From CAZRCZ01 sp964598765 (GTDB lineage Bacteria; Sumerlaeota; Sumerlaeia; MVZB01; JAJFLK01): 64,000 bases of DNA. Below, in pieces: positions 1 to 7,617 of this stretch (its first letter is position 1; the number at the start of each line of letters is the position of its first letter). The stretch is taken from contig CAZRCZ010000004.1 in the NCBI GenBank assembly GCA_964598765.1, positions 184,164 to 248,163 on the forward strand, read 5' to 3'. The translations under genes were made by a program, and so were the position numbers. The notes under the pieces were generated by a model. That model was not told the DNA's origin. It was given only the letters and a program-made list of their open reading frames with translations, and made no database searches.

Positions 1-374
1 GAGCGGCGGCTCGAAAATTCCATCGGATACGGTCCAAGAATCGCCTCCAGACGTCCGGCCTTTCGCTCCCCCGTATGTCGCCCGAGCCAACCCGGTTGAA
101 CCAAGACGTCGTCGCCGAGAAAGATGACCCGTTCCCCTCCGGCCGCGGCGACGCCGCGATTGCGCGCCGCCGAACGTCCCCCATGGGAAATTTTCAGGCC
201 GCGAAAATTAAGTTTGGATTTCCATTCCGATTCGAGAGCGCCGGGGTCTTCGTCCCCGCCGTCGTCCACGACGATGACTTCAACGTTGCCGATTCCCTCC
301 TGCTCCGCCAAGGCTCCAAGACAACGCCGGAGAATTTGGGAACGCCGGTAAGTGTTGATGACGATGGAATCCAT
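1..374 (-). CDS. Family 2 glycosyltransferase, N-terminal part only (window edge)
   Basis: The visible 124 residues are the N-terminal half of a GT-A fold (GT2) glycosyltransferase, which moves a sugar from a nucleotide-sugar to an acceptor. It opens with MDSIVINTYRR, the first beta strand of the nucleotide-binding fold, followed by VEVIVVDDGG near residue 40, where the two Asp would contact the nucleotide. Around residues 75-105 are GGRSAARNRG and VIFLGDDV, the latter in the position of the metal-binding DxD. The ATG at 374 lies 3 bp after the iscX stop, so the gene probably belongs to the same transcript as rnhB-iscX. The acceptor cannot be predicted. The C-terminal half lies outside the window. 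Confidence 0.8.
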   Translation of the reverse strand, partial: MDSIVINTYRRSQILRRCLGALAEQEGIGNVEVIVVDDGGDEDPGALESEWKSKLNFRGLKISHGGRSAARNRGVAAAGGERVIFLGDDVLVQPGWLGRHTGERKAGRLEAILGPYPMEFSSRR

Positions 375-377
375 TCA

Positions 378-581
378 TCAGGTTTCGTAGAGCTTCCGGC
401 CCACCCAGGCCTTGTGTATGGATTCCAGGGTGTAGTCGTCCGCGATTTCGGGGTCGTCCTTGAAGTCGTCGAGTTCGACCACCATCTCGAGAAGATCGGA
501 GTATGGGATCAGCACGGGATCAAGAAGGGGATGTCCCGCGTTGAGCGCGTCGGCGATTTCGTCCACGTCGGTCCATTTCAT
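378..581 (-). CDS. iscX: IscX-like iron-sulfur assembly adaptor
   Basis: Small acidic protein of 67 residues, close to the 66 of E. coli IscX (YfhJ). In that family it binds the cysteine desulfurase IscS and iron and modulates Fe-S cluster assembly. The family pattern is visible: KWTDVDEIADAL at the start, a central LDP, then DFKDDPE and a C-terminal LESIHKAW. ATG at 581 was preferred over an in-frame TTG two codons upstream because family members begin M-x-KW. It lies 17 bp after the rnhB stop and 3 bp before a glycosyltransferase. No isc genes are visible nearby, whereas it usually ends the isc operon, so its job here is inferred from similarity only. Confidence 0.8.
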   Translation of the reverse strand: MKWTDVDEIADALNAGHPLLDPVLIPYSDLLEMVVELDDFKDDPEIADDYTLESIHKAWVGRKLYET

Positions 582-597
582 AGGCAAAAATTTACCC

Positions 598-1380
598 TTA
601 AACGCGGGCGGGTTTCAAAGGCGTTGTTTGCAAATCTCGAAATTCCGATTCGGGCAAAAACGGCCTCGCGTCGCCACCTGAAAAGTTTCCTGCCAGTAGC
701 GCGAGCAAATCGGGGGACGAAGCTTCGCGCGGGAGGCCAAAAGCCGCGCTTCGCGAACGGACCGCCGCGAGGGAATTGAACCAGCAAACGCCGCCGAAGG
801 TCAAACGATGAATCGTTGAAGGTCCCCGACGTTCCAACGCCTCAAGATGCGCCGCCGTTCCGTATCCCTTGTGAGCGGCGAACCCGTAATCCGGATACTC
901 GCCGTCGAGCAGGCGCATGATCCGGTCGCGGGCAACCTTGGCCAGAATCGAAGCCGCCGCCACGCAGAGCGACGTTGCGTCGGCCTTGGGCATGGACAAG
1001 ATCGGACATGCGGCGTTTTTGAGATGAAGATGATCGGTGATGAGAAATTCAGGAGGCGTTGTCAGCGGGGAAAGCGCGCGGGCGGCTCCCAAATGCGTCG
1101 CCTGAAGCACATTGATCCGGTCAACTTCTTCGGCGCTCGCCAAACCAAGAGCGACGGACCGGGCTTGCGCCAGAATTTGGACCGCCAATTCCTCGCGCCG
1201 CTCCGGTTTCAGCGTTTTCGAGTCATTCACGCCCGCGAGCGACGCTTCCGGTCCCAAGACAACCGCGCCGACGACCACGGGTCCGGCCAGCGCGCCGCGT
1301 CCGGCTTCATCAACTCCGCCGAGCAGAGTTATCTTTTGCTTTTTCCTGATTCCTTCGTCGAATTGGGCAAGATGCTTCAT
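598..1380 (-). CDS. rnhB: Ribonuclease HII
   Basis: Cleaves the RNA strand of RNA-DNA hybrids and removes single ribonucleotides misincorporated in DNA; cytoplasmic. The 260 residues carry the RNase HII signature: GGVDEAGRGALAGPVV with catalytic D24 and E25, then D116 (ITDHL) and D134 (KADAT) completing the four-carboxylate site. The SILAKVARDR helix and the YPDYGFAAHKGYGT segment are also typical. About 50 residues beyond the usual HR-[LS]-[ST]-F core form a C-terminal tail of no recognised function. It sits between a DUF4340 gene (77 bp upstream) and iscX (17 bp downstream). In many bacteria rnhB follows rplS; here it is unlinked from the ffh-rpsP-rimM cluster at 41-45 kb. Confidence 0.96.
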   Translation of the reverse strand: MKHLAQFDEGIRKKQKITLLGGVDEAGRGALAGPVVVGAVVLGPEASLAGVNDSKTLKPERREELAVQILAQARSVALGLASAEEVDRINVLQATHLGAARALSPLTTPPEFLITDHLHLKNAACPILSMPKADATSLCVAAASILAKVARDRIMRLLDGEYPDYGFAAHKGYGTAAHLEALERRGPSTIHRLTFGGVCWFNSLAAVRSRSAAFGLPREASSPDLLALLAGNFSGGDARPFLPESEFRDLQTTPLKPARV

Positions 1381-1457
1381 GGCGTCCGATCCAAGGATAG
1401 ATGGATCGGCGCATCAAACGCCATGAAATCAAAACTCCGACAGGCGCGCAAATTTGA

Positions 1458-3239
1458 TTACGCAGGAGGAAGAAGCTCCTTCAACGCCTTCAGAAACGGC
1501 TCATAGACGCTTTTCTCCACCGAGAAATAATCTTTCTCTCCCCGGCGGATATAGACGCGCGTGTCTTCCTCTCCCGCCTGTCCAATGACGGCGAGTTCCG
1601 CACCCCTGGCGTCGAGAATTCGGATCACGCGATCGGGAGACGCCAGATTTCGCAACGCGATAATTCGTTGATCGGCGGAATCGGCGGGATTTAACTTTCG
1701 CTTCCATTTCAAATCGAGCGCCGACAAAACCAGCCGCTCGATCACGCTTCCCTTGACTTGATACGGTTTCGGATTTCCCTCGGCCAAACCGACCCATGCG
1801 TCCTCCTGAACGCGGAACGTCCAGCGATGTCCCTTCTCGGAAACGACGATGGAGGCAACTTGATCGGTGGGGAACGCGAAGAGGGTTTTGTCCAAGAAAT
1901 CCTCGCGGATGTGAAAGAAACGTCCGGGTTGATCCCCCGCGACTGCGAACGTGTCCTTTCCGCCGATCATCCGCGCATAAACCAAATCTTTCCCCTCGAC
2001 CGGACGACCGGTTTCGATTCCCTCCGCTTTCGCGCCGGACGAGTCGGCCACCTTCACCCGGGCGTAGGGAGAATCCAATCCCGATTGTTCGGCGAGCGGC
2101 TGAAGGCTGAAAAACTGCGCGATTTTCATGCGGGGCAGACGCCCCGTCAATGAATTGACCAATTCCTGATCCACCTTCGTCGAGGGATCGTCGTCAAAAT
2201 GCCAGACGCCGCCGGTATCTTTGCTCAACTTCGTGGTCTGGTTGCCAAACTCCACTTCAAAATGCGCGATCTCCTCGCGCGCCAGCGTGAATATCTGTTT
2301 GGATTGTAAATCGAAGACCGTCGGTTGAAGTTTGGCGAAGAGCGACTGGGGAACAAGAAAGATCCGCTTCTTTTCCCGGCACGTCGCGTAATAGGCGGGA
2401 GGTTCCCCCTCTCGGCGATTGCCGATCAAGAGCGTGGAGCTTTGCGCTCCATCGCCGCCGAGGGCGACAATCACGGCGACCGTCGGCGAGTCAAGCCCGA
2501 ATCGGCTCAATTCCAGCGTCGGCGAATCCACAAAATCCATCGCGCGGGTGGTTTGCAGTTCACGCAAAAGACCATTGATTTGCTCCGCGTCGGCCTGCGC
2601 CTGAATCGGCTTTTGCAACCGCCATTGGTTGTCCTCTTTTGCCGCTTCGAACGTTGACCCGCCGTGGGTCAGGGTCAGCGATTTGGCCTGCGTGGCCTGA
2701 ACTGTCAGGATTTCCTTGTTCCGAAAGTGAAGAAGCGGACGCTGAAGCTGATCGGGCAACGCGGCGGAAACCGTGAAGCACTCGCCACTTCCCTCCAACC
2801 TCGCGTAAACTTCCCCTCCCACGGGAGAATCGCCTCCGATCATCAATTTCACCGGCGCGTGATTTTTTTGCGTCTCGACCGTCACGGCCACCGGCGGCTG
2901 AGCCAATCCGTAAGCCTTCAATTCGTCGGTGTTCATTCTTTGGGGATCGGATTTGGTTTGTTTGTCGAGCGTCTCCAAGAGGGCTTTCACGCTCTCCTCA
3001 TCCGCTTCGTCCTGCATCGGCGATTTGAGTTTCCATTGGTCCGCATCCTTAACGAGAGCAAGCGACGCGCCCGAACGCTCGATCGTCAAGCCGGTGATTT
3101 CCTCCTTCGATCCGGGGATGAGCCGCACGGCCAGCGCGCGCCGCCGTTCGCGAACCTCCGTCCACTTCCAATCCCCCCAAAGAATCAAAAGCGTGCAGGC
3201 AAAGCCAAGTCCGGCGAAGATGGTTCGTTTCACGCCCAT
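1458..3239 (-). CDS. DUF4340 protein of an ABC exporter operon
   Basis: 593 residues: one N-terminal membrane segment (about 5-22), then a long extracytoplasmic part made of repeated beta-rich units of the DUF4340 type. Recurring phrases include LTIERSGASLALVK with QWKLKSP, LTLTHGGSTFEAAK with QWRLQKP, and FEVEFGNQTTKLSK with VWHFDD, which suggests at least three tandem copies. DUF4340 proteins are regularly encoded after GldG-like subunits of ABC-2 exporters, as here, 12 bp after the GldG-like gene. The role is inferred to be a periplasmic accessory of that exporter; the substrate is unknown. It is the last of four tightly packed genes (6619 to 1458). Confidence 0.85.
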   Translation of the reverse strand: MGVKRTIFAGLGFACTLLILWGDWKWTEVRERRRALAVRLIPGSKEEITGLTIERSGASLALVKDADQWKLKSPMQDEADEESVKALLETLDKQTKSDPQRMNTDELKAYGLAQPPVAVTVETQKNHAPVKLMIGGDSPVGGEVYARLEGSGECFTVSAALPDQLQRPLLHFRNKEILTVQATQAKSLTLTHGGSTFEAAKEDNQWRLQKPIQAQADAEQINGLLRELQTTRAMDFVDSPTLELSRFGLDSPTVAVIVALGGDGAQSSTLLIGNRREGEPPAYYATCREKKRIFLVPQSLFAKLQPTVFDLQSKQIFTLAREEIAHFEVEFGNQTTKLSKDTGGVWHFDDDPSTKVDQELVNSLTGRLPRMKIAQFFSLQPLAEQSGLDSPYARVKVADSSGAKAEGIETGRPVEGKDLVYARMIGGKDTFAVAGDQPGRFFHIREDFLDKTLFAFPTDQVASIVVSEKGHRWTFRVQEDAWVGLAEGNPKPYQVKGSVIERLVLSALDLKWKRKLNPADSADQRIIALRNLASPDRVIRILDARGAELAVIGQAGEEDTRVYIRRGEKDYFSVEKSVYEPFLKALKELLPPA

Positions 3240-3251
3240 GCTTGAAATCCC

Positions 3252-4820
3252 CTACGCCCTCAACTTCCATCGCGAATAAGAGATCCCGCCGAAAAAGATG
3301 ATCGTCGGGAAGGCGATTACGACCAGAATCAACACCAATCGAATTTCCCCCTCGCTCAGAATGAGGGGCGTTCCGGGAACGACGCGAGGCGGAACCGAAA
3401 CCAAATCCTCCTGCTCCGTCAGCCAGTTGACCGTGTTGAGCATCAACACCGCCGCCGTGTTTTGCGTCGTGATGTATTGATCCTTCACCAATTCCGAACT
3501 TCCGAAAACAGCGAACCTCATGCCGACGCGCGCGTTCTTGTCGGCGGAGGGGGATTCGACCGCCCAACCCAAAACTTGCGCTTCCATCGAAGTGGGGGCT
3601 TTGACCTCCCTCGAACCGAGATGAACGAAGGTCTCCGCCCACGCTTCGCCGCTCGAGGCGATGAGGGGCGCGACGACCAAATCCTTCGGCGCGGGATTGA
3701 GCGCGGTCAGGCGTCGGACCAGCGGCAGGGCGATGGCCCGCGACGCTTTGGCCAATGGCTCGGTGATCGCATGTTGCTCGTTGAACCACATGACCGGAAC
3801 TTTCAATGGATGACCGAGCGCGCGTTTGCCTTGGAGGTCCACGACGACCTCCTCCTTGTCTTCAAGTCCGGCGCGATGGAGCAATTCGCGCAGGTTGGCG
3901 AAATCAATGCTTTCGCCCGTCGTCGAGGGAAGATCGAAGAAGAGCAGAAATTTTCCGCCGCCTGCGAGATATTCCTCAAGTTGCCTCGTTTCGACCGGAA
4001 AAAGATCGCGCGCGGGACCGGCCATGGCCACGAGGGTCGCGTCGGCGGGAACGAAACCGCGTTGCACCAAATCCAACTCCTCGACGGCCATTGCGCGGCT
4101 CGCCAGAAAATTTTTGAACGCGCCGACCGAAGCGACTTCCCCCTTTCCCTTCGGGGGCGATTCAAACGCGAGCTCGCCGTGGCCGGAGAGAAAATAAATT
4201 TTGATCGGCGTCTCGCGCGTCACCTCCACAATGGCGTTGGTGATCGCCCCTTCCTTGAATTCGCTCTCGGAAATCCTTTTCTTCTTCTCACGGTGGCGGA
4301 TGTAAATCGTCTTTTCCGCGACCGTCGGATCGAATTGTCGCGTGAAGGCGGGGTCCTTGCGCGGATCGTGAAGGCTCCATTTCACGCGCGGCGTGACCGC
4401 CGAATATCGGTCGAGCAGACTGCGATACGAGCGGTCCTCCACGTCGAAGACGACGATTTCCACGTCCCTTTTGAGAAGCCTCAAATACTTGGTCGTTCCG
4501 TCGGAAAGGGTGTGAATTTTTTGCGGCGTCAAATCGAAGTTAATGTTGTGGCGTCCCGCAAGAATGTAAATCGAGGCGAAAATTCCGAAGATGAAAACCC
4601 CATACAGCCCGATGTTGACGTAGTGTTTCAGGTTGGCGAATTCAACCTTGATGAAAATCGTAAGGAAAAACGCGAGGCCCAAAACGCCCAGCGCGATGGA
4701 AAGGGAATCGAAAAAACGCCGATGAATCGCCAGCGCGAACGATCCTGCGACGCAGATCGCTCCGGCGACCGGCCAGACGCGCCGCCAAAATGCTCCGCCG
4801 TTGTTTGTCCTCTGGTCCAT
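3252..4820 (-). CDS. GldG-like ABC transporter auxiliary membrane protein
   Basis: 522 residues with three N-terminal membrane segments (about 16-32, 40-57 and 70-88), a large soluble domain, and one C-terminal membrane segment (about 492-514) ending in RWKLRA. The soluble domain begins with NFDLTPQKIHTLSDGT and contains IKIYFLSGHGE, both characteristic of the GldG / uncharacterised ABC auxiliary family. In Flavobacterium, GldA-GldF-GldG form an ABC transporter needed for gliding; homologues outside Bacteroidota occur in non-gliding bacteria, so no motility role is claimed. It starts 3 bp after the permease stop, which fits translation as one complex. Confidence 0.85.
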   Translation of the reverse strand: MDQRTNNGGAFWRRVWPVAGAICVAGSFALAIHRRFFDSLSIALGVLGLAFFLTIFIKVEFANLKHYVNIGLYGVFIFGIFASIYILAGRHNINFDLTPQKIHTLSDGTTKYLRLLKRDVEIVVFDVEDRSYRSLLDRYSAVTPRVKWSLHDPRKDPAFTRQFDPTVAEKTIYIRHREKKKRISESEFKEGAITNAIVEVTRETPIKIYFLSGHGELAFESPPKGKGEVASVGAFKNFLASRAMAVEELDLVQRGFVPADATLVAMAGPARDLFPVETRQLEEYLAGGGKFLLFFDLPSTTGESIDFANLRELLHRAGLEDKEEVVVDLQGKRALGHPLKVPVMWFNEQHAITEPLAKASRAIALPLVRRLTALNPAPKDLVVAPLIASSGEAWAETFVHLGSREVKAPTSMEAQVLGWAVESPSADKNARVGMRFAVFGSSELVKDQYITTQNTAAVLMLNTVNWLTEQEDLVSVPPRVVPGTPLILSEGEIRLVLILVVIAFPTIIFFGGISYSRWKLRA

Positions 4821-4823
4821 CGC

Positions 4824-5618
4824 TCAGATTTTCCACCGCCGCGATTCCAGCGCGCGCGCCGCGACGAACAGACAGGCGGAGGAAGCCAAGATATAGAACG
4901 CCAAATCGCCCGCGCTCAACAAACCCGCCATGAAATTTTGAGTGTGACGCGAGGCCGACAGCGCGTTCAACGCCCCTTGAAGCAGGGGATTTGTCACCGG
5001 AAAATCGGCCATGATGTTCCAGAAGAGAAGCCCGATCAGCGTGATGATCGCCGAGGTCACCTGACTCGAAGTCAGCGCCGACGCCATAAGGCCGAACGCG
5101 GCGTAGGTTGAAAAAATCAGAAAGAGGCCGAGGTAACAGGCCGAGACCACCGACGGATCGGGGATCGCCCCCTGACTCCTTCCCAGCAGATACGCGGTGA
5201 TCGGATAAATCGAACTGAGCACAACCAAAACCGCGCCGACCGTCACCAGCGCGAAGTATTTGCCCAGCAGGATGCTCCAATCGCCGATGGGGCAGGTCGC
5301 CAAAACTTCAAACGTTCCGCTCGATTTCTCCGCCGCGATCAATCGCATCGTCAAAATCGGAATGATGAAGAGAATGAATCCCGCCAAAAGTTGAAATGTC
5401 TGCTCGATCACGCTGACGGTGATGTTGGGCGCGTCTCCGCCCAGCGGCGACGCCTTGGCCGACGCGGAATCGTTGGAGAATATGACCAGAACGTCATGGA
5501 AAATCGCGCCGCAAATGAGAAAAAAAAGTCCCAGCGCGACGTAAGCGCTCGCGGATTGAAAAAACGCCTTCAATTCGCGCTTGTAGATGGACCCGCAACC
5601 CGCCAACACGAAATTCAA
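4824..5618 (-). CDS. ABC-2 type transporter permease (GldF-like)
   Basis: 264 residues with about six hydrophobic segments, starting near residue 20 (a KRELKAFFQSASAYVALG lead-in typical of ABC-2 permeases) and ending with a last helix followed by the basic tail ESRRWKI. A long loop after helix 1 carries the FQLLAGFILFIIPILTMRL helix and SGTFEVLATCPI, the conserved ABC-2 permease sequence linking helices 2 and 3. Its ATG overlaps the stop of the ATPase gene by 4 bp (ATGA), and its stop lies 3 bp before the GldG-like gene, so the three are translationally coupled. It forms the membrane channel; the substrate is unknown. Confidence 0.9.
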   Translation of the reverse strand: MNFVLAGCGSIYKRELKAFFQSASAYVALGLFFLICGAIFHDVLVIFSNDSASAKASPLGGDAPNITVSVIEQTFQLLAGFILFIIPILTMRLIAAEKSSGTFEVLATCPIGDWSILLGKYFALVTVGAVLVVLSSIYPITAYLLGRSQGAIPDPSVVSACYLGLFLIFSTYAAFGLMASALTSSQVTSAIITLIGLLFWNIMADFPVTNPLLQGALNALSASRHTQNFMAGLLSAGDLAFYILASSACLFVAARALESRRWKI

Positions 5619-6619
5619 TTCCCCTCCGCCGACGAAATGACGCGCAAGAAGACATCCTCGAGCGACGCGCCGAGCGCGCCGATTTCCACGACCCCGATTC
5701 CGCCTTGAACCAGCATTTTGGCGATTTCCGCCCGGGGATCGGACAACGCCGACGGATAAATCCGAAACGACGGACGCCCCGCATCCGTGTCTTCCCTCAA
5801 TTCGACGCGCAGAATCCCCCCGACTCTTTCGATCAATTCACGCGCCTTCGCGCCGTCTCCCTCGATGGTCACCGCGATCGGCTCTTCGGTCTTCAGCGAT
5901 GAAACCAATTTCTCCGGCGTGCCCGACGCCACGATTTTCCCGCGGTCAATCACGATCACCTTTCGGCAAAGCATGCCGACTTCCGGCAAGATGTGGGTTG
6001 AGAGCAGAACCGTCCGCCGCCCCGCCATTCCTTTAATCATCCTCCGGATTTCGGCGATTTGCCTCGGGTCCAGTCCCACGGTCGGCTCGTCCAGAATCAA
6101 AACCTCCGGATCGCCGAGAATCGCCTGCGCCAGTCCGACTCTTTGGCGAAAACCGCGAGAGAGGTTTCCGATGACTCGTCCCGCGGCCTCTCCCAAGCCG
6201 CATTCCTCGACGGCGGCGTCGAGCGTCTTGTGAAGCGCGACGCGGCGGCATCCCTTGATCTCCGCCATGAATCGGAGATAATCGCGCACGGTCATTTGCA
6301 AATAAAGCGGCGCGTTTTCCGGCAAATATCCGATCCGCGCACGCGCGCGAAATCCGTCCGACGCGACGTCGTGCCCCCCGATGAACGCGCGCCCCGACGT
6401 CGGCGGCGTGTAGCCCGCCAAAATTCGCATCGTCGTCGTTTTGCCGGCGCCGTTGGGACCGAGAAAACCGAGAACCTCCCCGTGGGCCACCTGAAACGAA
6501 ACGTGATCCACGACCCGCCGCGTCCCGTAAACCTTGGTCAAATTTTCAGCCTGAATGGCATTGCCCGACGGTTCCAGTTGAGGTTCGCCTTCCGCCGAGG
6601 CAAGTGGGGTCAACTTCAT
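5615..6619 (-). CDS. ABC transporter ATP-binding protein (GldA-like)
   Basis: 334 residues. An unusual leader of about 20 residues precedes the nucleotide-binding domain. Walker A GPNGAGKT is at 54-61, the signature LSRGF at 153-157 with GFRQRVGLAQAI following, Walker B VLILDE at 173-178, the D-loop VGLDP after it, and the H-loop STHIL. The last 100 residues form the extra C-terminal domain common in ABC-2 exporter ATPases. It powers the permease encoded next (4-bp ATGA overlap). The gene starts 19 bp after a GT2 glycosyltransferase, so the exporter may be co-expressed with surface-glycan synthesis (inference). Confidence 0.93.
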   Translation of the reverse strand: MKLTPLASAEGEPQLEPSGNAIQAENLTKVYGTRRVVDHVSFQVAHGEVLGFLGPNGAGKTTTMRILAGYTPPTSGRAFIGGHDVASDGFRARARIGYLPENAPLYLQMTVRDYLRFMAEIKGCRRVALHKTLDAAVEECGLGEAAGRVIGNLSRGFRQRVGLAQAILGDPEVLILDEPTVGLDPRQIAEIRRMIKGMAGRRTVLLSTHILPEVGMLCRKVIVIDRGKIVASGTPEKLVSSLKTEEPIAVTIEGDGAKARELIERVGGILRVELREDTDAGRPSFRIYPSALSDPRAEIAKMLVQGGIGVVEIGALGASLEDVFLRVISSAEGN

Positions 6620-6638
6620 GTTCGACGATGGATCCTTT

Positions 6639-7379
6639 TTAATCCACGAACCGGTATTTGATGAGCGTCCAGAGAGCGGCGAAGCCGTCGCGCCAAGTGA
6701 TCTTTTTTCCCTCGGCGTAATCGCGCCCGCTGTAGTGGATCGGGACCTCGAAGAGACGAAATTTATTCTTCAAGACCTTGGCCGTGATTTCCGGCTCGAT
6801 GTCGAAACGGTTGGAGCGAAGCTTGACCTTCTCGAAGACCTCGCGCTTGAAACATTTGTAGCAGGTTTCCATGTCGGTCAGCGTGCAACTGTAGAGGATG
6901 TTGGTGGTCAACGTGAGAAGCTTGTTGCCGATGTAGTGCGAGATGAGAAAGACGCGGCGCACGCCGAGGAACCGCGATCCGTAAACCACTTCGGCTTGAC
7001 CTTCAAGAATCGGGCGGAGCAAAAGCGGATAATCGTCGGGATCATATTCGAGGTCGGCGTCTTGAATGACGACGTGCGTTCCGCCGACGTGCTCAATGGC
7101 GGTGCGGAGCGCGGCCCCCTTGCCGCGATTGCGGTCGTGGTAGAAAATTTTCAATCCGGGCCGCCCTTCCAGCTTCTTCATCAGGTCGCGCGTGCCGTCG
7201 GTCGAGAAATCGTCCACCAAAATTATTTCCTTGGGAATCTCGACCGCCTCGACCCGCGTTAAAATTTTTTCCAGCGTCTGCGCCTCGTTGAAGACGGGCA
7301 TCAGGACCGACAAGAGAAAATTCGGCGGCAACGGCGTCCGTTTGTCCGATCGCGGCTCTGGTAAGTATTGCTCGCTCAT
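6639..7379 (-). CDS. GT2 glycosyltransferase, polyprenyl-phosphate sugar synthase type
   Basis: 246 residues of the DPM1/polyprenol-phosphate glycosyltransferase type. Visible are the start VLMPVFNEAQT, the nucleotide-binding Asp pair ILVDDFSTDGT (D56, D57), NRGKGAAL near 85-91, the metal-binding DADLE at 107-111, and VYGSRF. The C-terminal part carries RFDIEPEIT and VPIHYSGRDYAEGKKI, typical of enzymes that make lipid-linked sugar donors. No C-terminal membrane helices are present, so it would act at the inner face of the membrane peripherally. Such donors are used by GT-C enzymes, and two GT-C-like genes lie just upstream (7618-11101). A purine-rich tract occupies its leader. Confidence 0.9.
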   Translation of the reverse strand: MSEQYLPEPRSDKRTPLPPNFLLSVLMPVFNEAQTLEKILTRVEAVEIPKEIILVDDFSTDGTRDLMKKLEGRPGLKIFYHDRNRGKGAALRTAIEHVGGTHVVIQDADLEYDPDDYPLLLRPILEGQAEVVYGSRFLGVRRVFLISHYIGNKLLTLTTNILYSCTLTDMETCYKCFKREVFEKVKLRSNRFDIEPEITAKVLKNKFRLFEVPIHYSGRDYAEGKKITWRDGFAALWTLIKYRFVD

Positions 7380-7390
7380 ATCCCCTTCTT

Positions 7391-7442
7391 GATCATAATC
7401 ATAATCTTAATCATAATCTTGCTCTTGCTCTTACTCTTGCTC
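7391..7442 (-). repeat. Purine-rich hexamer tract in the GT2 gene leader
   Basis: Read on the minus strand, the tract is built of GAGCAA, GAGTAA, GATTAA and GATTAT units, and it ends 11 bp before the start codon at 7379. The same kind of tract lies upstream of bamA, rpsP, a TPR gene and araB in this window. Confidence 0.75.
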
Positions 7443-7448
7443 CCAAGC

Positions 7449-7567
7449 GTTGTCGAACCTTTTTGTTCGACCCCTACGGGGTCGGCTGTGGAAGGGAAAC
7501 CTTTCCCCCGGGTTTCGCTTCGCTCCACCCGGGACTACCCTCATTCGATCCCTACGGGATTGAGTCG
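7449..7567. repeat. Cluster of small hairpins
   Basis: Three inverted repeats lie in a row: GTCGAAC/GTTCGAC at 7452-7471, CCCGGGT/ACCCGGG at 7507-7533 and ATCCC-TAC-GGGAT at 7548-7560. The arrangement resembles the composite hairpin elements at 16659, 36584, 43451 and 60117, but the middle hairpin has a different sequence. Confidence 0.6.
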
Positions 7568-7617
7568 AAAGAATTCACCGGATGGGGCCAAATGTTATTT
7601 CTCCGATTCCTCCCTCT

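Noticed and set aside
3462..5111. Long plus-strand reading frame opposite the GldG-like gene and permease
   Set aside because: It is antisense to genes with clear family motifs, its translation is Arg/Asp-rich with no domain sense, and it has no ribosome site. It results from high G+C content.
3252..6619. Gliding-motility machinery
   Set aside because: Only the GldA/F/G-type ABC parts are present; homologues occur widely in non-gliding bacteria, so no motility claim is made.
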